Source: Verrucomicrobiota bacterium (lineage in GTDB: Bacteria; Verrucomicrobiota; Verrucomicrobiia; Chthoniobacterales; UBA10450). Taken from it: a stretch of DNA of 5,874 nucleotides. The position numbers and the translations under genes were made by a program. A model generated the notes under the pieces. It saw nothing but the letters and a program-made list of their open reading frames with translations. It did not search any database and had not been told where the DNA came from. Below are positions 5,203-5,874 of this stretch, in pieces. Numbering within the stretch: position 1 is the stretch's first letter; every line of letters begins with the position of its first letter. The stretch covers positions 1-5,874 of the forward strand of contig QHNF01000127.1 of NCBI GenBank assembly GCA_003218345.1, read 5' to 3'.

Positions 5203-5811
5203 TTAGCTCAATAATCGCTCAAGCGAGTCCACGCAGATTTGCGACCAGCTTTCCAGCGATTCGCGACGCGACACCAACTCTTCTTTTGTTAGAAACGTTA
5301 GGCCTGTAATCATTGCCTCACGTTTTTCAATCTTTGGGGCTGCGAGTTTGAAAATGTGCACAATACCCAAATGCACGCGGCCAACATCTGTCGTGTCATC
5401 GTTCAAGAGCGCAACAATCCGATCCTCGAATGGGATCTCCTCGTTTACTTCACGTTCGACTCCGGCGCGATAAGCCTGCTCATCTGTCGTGTGCCAAAGG
5501 AATTTGTCTTTCTCTTCACTCATGTGGCCGCCGATTCCGATTGACCCTTTTGCCACCAGCCGCTGCTCACCAGCTTTTTTGCCGCGGACATAACGGAGCA
5601 CTCTGTTTTCGAAGACAATTAGTGCGTAAGGAATGATTTGTTTATAAGCGGGATTCTGCTCGGCCTGATCGCGTGGAAGAAAGAGATTGTTCCCCCGCAA
5701 GAGAATCGCGCTTAGATATTTTTCCGGCTCAAAGTTAAGTCCCTGAAAGCTGCCAAGCTCATCAAACAAACTGCGTTTGATGACGAGAACGCTTTCGTTA
5801 GGCGCGTTCAT
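5203..5811 (-). CDS. Nudix-related protein of the family often annotated as phosphoesterase
   Basis: This 202-residue cytosolic protein matches, from memory, a family seen in many bacteria: VLVIKRSLFDELGSFQGL (8-25), QIIPYALIVF (58-67), YVRGKKAGEQRL (74-85), SIGIGGHMS (90-98), AYRAGVEREVNEEI (113-126), RIVALLNDDTTDVGRVHLGIVH (131-152) and ESWSQICVDSLERLL (187-201). REVNEE at 120-125 is the core REUxEE of the Nudix box, which binds metal at the diphosphate. The rest of the box is unusual: the expected Glu eight residues before Arg120 is Gln112 (Glu111 is beside it), and the closing Gly is Pro127. Hydrolysis of a nucleoside-diphosphate-linked compound is the family expectation; the substrate is unknown. 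ATG at 5811 begins just before the conserved start VLVIKR. No Shine-Dalgarno sequence is visible and a REP-like hairpin lies 21 bases upstream. It stands alone, convergent to the exported-protein unit. Confidence 0.85.
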   Translation of the reverse strand: MNAPNESVLVIKRSLFDELGSFQGLNFEPEKYLSAILLRGNNLFLPRDQAEQNPAYKQIIPYALIVFENRVLRYVRGKKAGEQRLVAKGSIGIGGHMSEEKDKFLWHTTDEQAYRAGVEREVNEEIPFEDRIVALLNDDTTDVGRVHLGIVHIFKLAAPKIEKREAMITGLTFLTKEELVSRRESLESWSQICVDSLERLLS

Positions 5812-5823
5812 CGTGTGCAGGCG

Positions 5824-5854
5824 CTGTAGCTGTAGGGAACGCTGTTAGCGTCCC
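5824..5854 (+). repeat. GTAG-headed hairpin (REP-like) upstream of the Nudix gene
   Basis: CTGTAG is repeated in tandem (5824-5829 and 5830-5835), and the second copy leads into GGGAACGCT-GTT-AGCGTCCC (5835-5854), an 8-bp stem with one bulged A. It lies 13-43 bases upstream of the Nudix start codon, so it may sit inside the 5' leader or force the promoter further upstream, beyond the window. It shares the GTAG head with 1416 and 5112 but has a different stem. Confidence 0.55.
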
Positions 5855-5874
5855 GTGTTTGTGCGCTTGGGAAG

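Overview
The window looks like a piece of a bacterial chromosome of moderate GC, most likely a Verrucomicrobiota genome of the soil Chthoniobacterales / 'Udaeobacter' kind. That placement is inference. It rests on the gene families, the near-absence of Shine-Dalgarno sequences, two TTG starts, and several small dispersed repeats, some of them GTAG-headed hairpins. No marker gene such as rRNA is present to confirm it.

Layout. Positions 1-423 (+) are the C-terminal half of sucD, succinyl-CoA synthetase alpha, ending at a stem-loop (427-449). Next comes a stand-alone LAB_N membrane protein (504-869, +). Convergent to it lies a minus-strand block of two accessory-looking genes: a short HEPN-like hypothetical whose 5' end appears truncated (1020-1469), and a GYF_2-repeat protein (1638-2480). 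After 288 bases without a recognisable gene comes a Ste24-type M48 zinc metalloprotease of the membrane (2769-4118, -). It is divergent from a two-gene plus-strand unit of small exported or membrane-anchored hypothetical proteins (4218-4577 and 4597-5064, 19 bases apart). The last gene is a Nudix-related protein of the family often annotated 'phosphoesterase' (5203-5811, -).

Between the genes are at least two repeat types. (1) A roughly 40-bp element with the core AACGAGACGG...TCAGCCACCGTCGGCG occurs at 867-906, 1471-1509 and, in part, 2770-2804. The copies share one orientation and bracket the two accessory genes. (2) Hairpins headed by GTAG, like REP sequences, occur at 1416-1452, as an inverted pair at 5112-5182, and at 5832-5854. 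No RAYT transposase is visible.

No single pathway unites the genes. SucD belongs to the TCA cycle; the LAB_N, M48 and two exported proteins concern the envelope; the Nudix and GYF_2/HEPN-like genes are probably accessory. I see no strong case for a complete new multi-gene system. The most unusual signal is the repeat architecture around 867-2804, including repeat sequence that seems to have been taken into the ends of coding genes.
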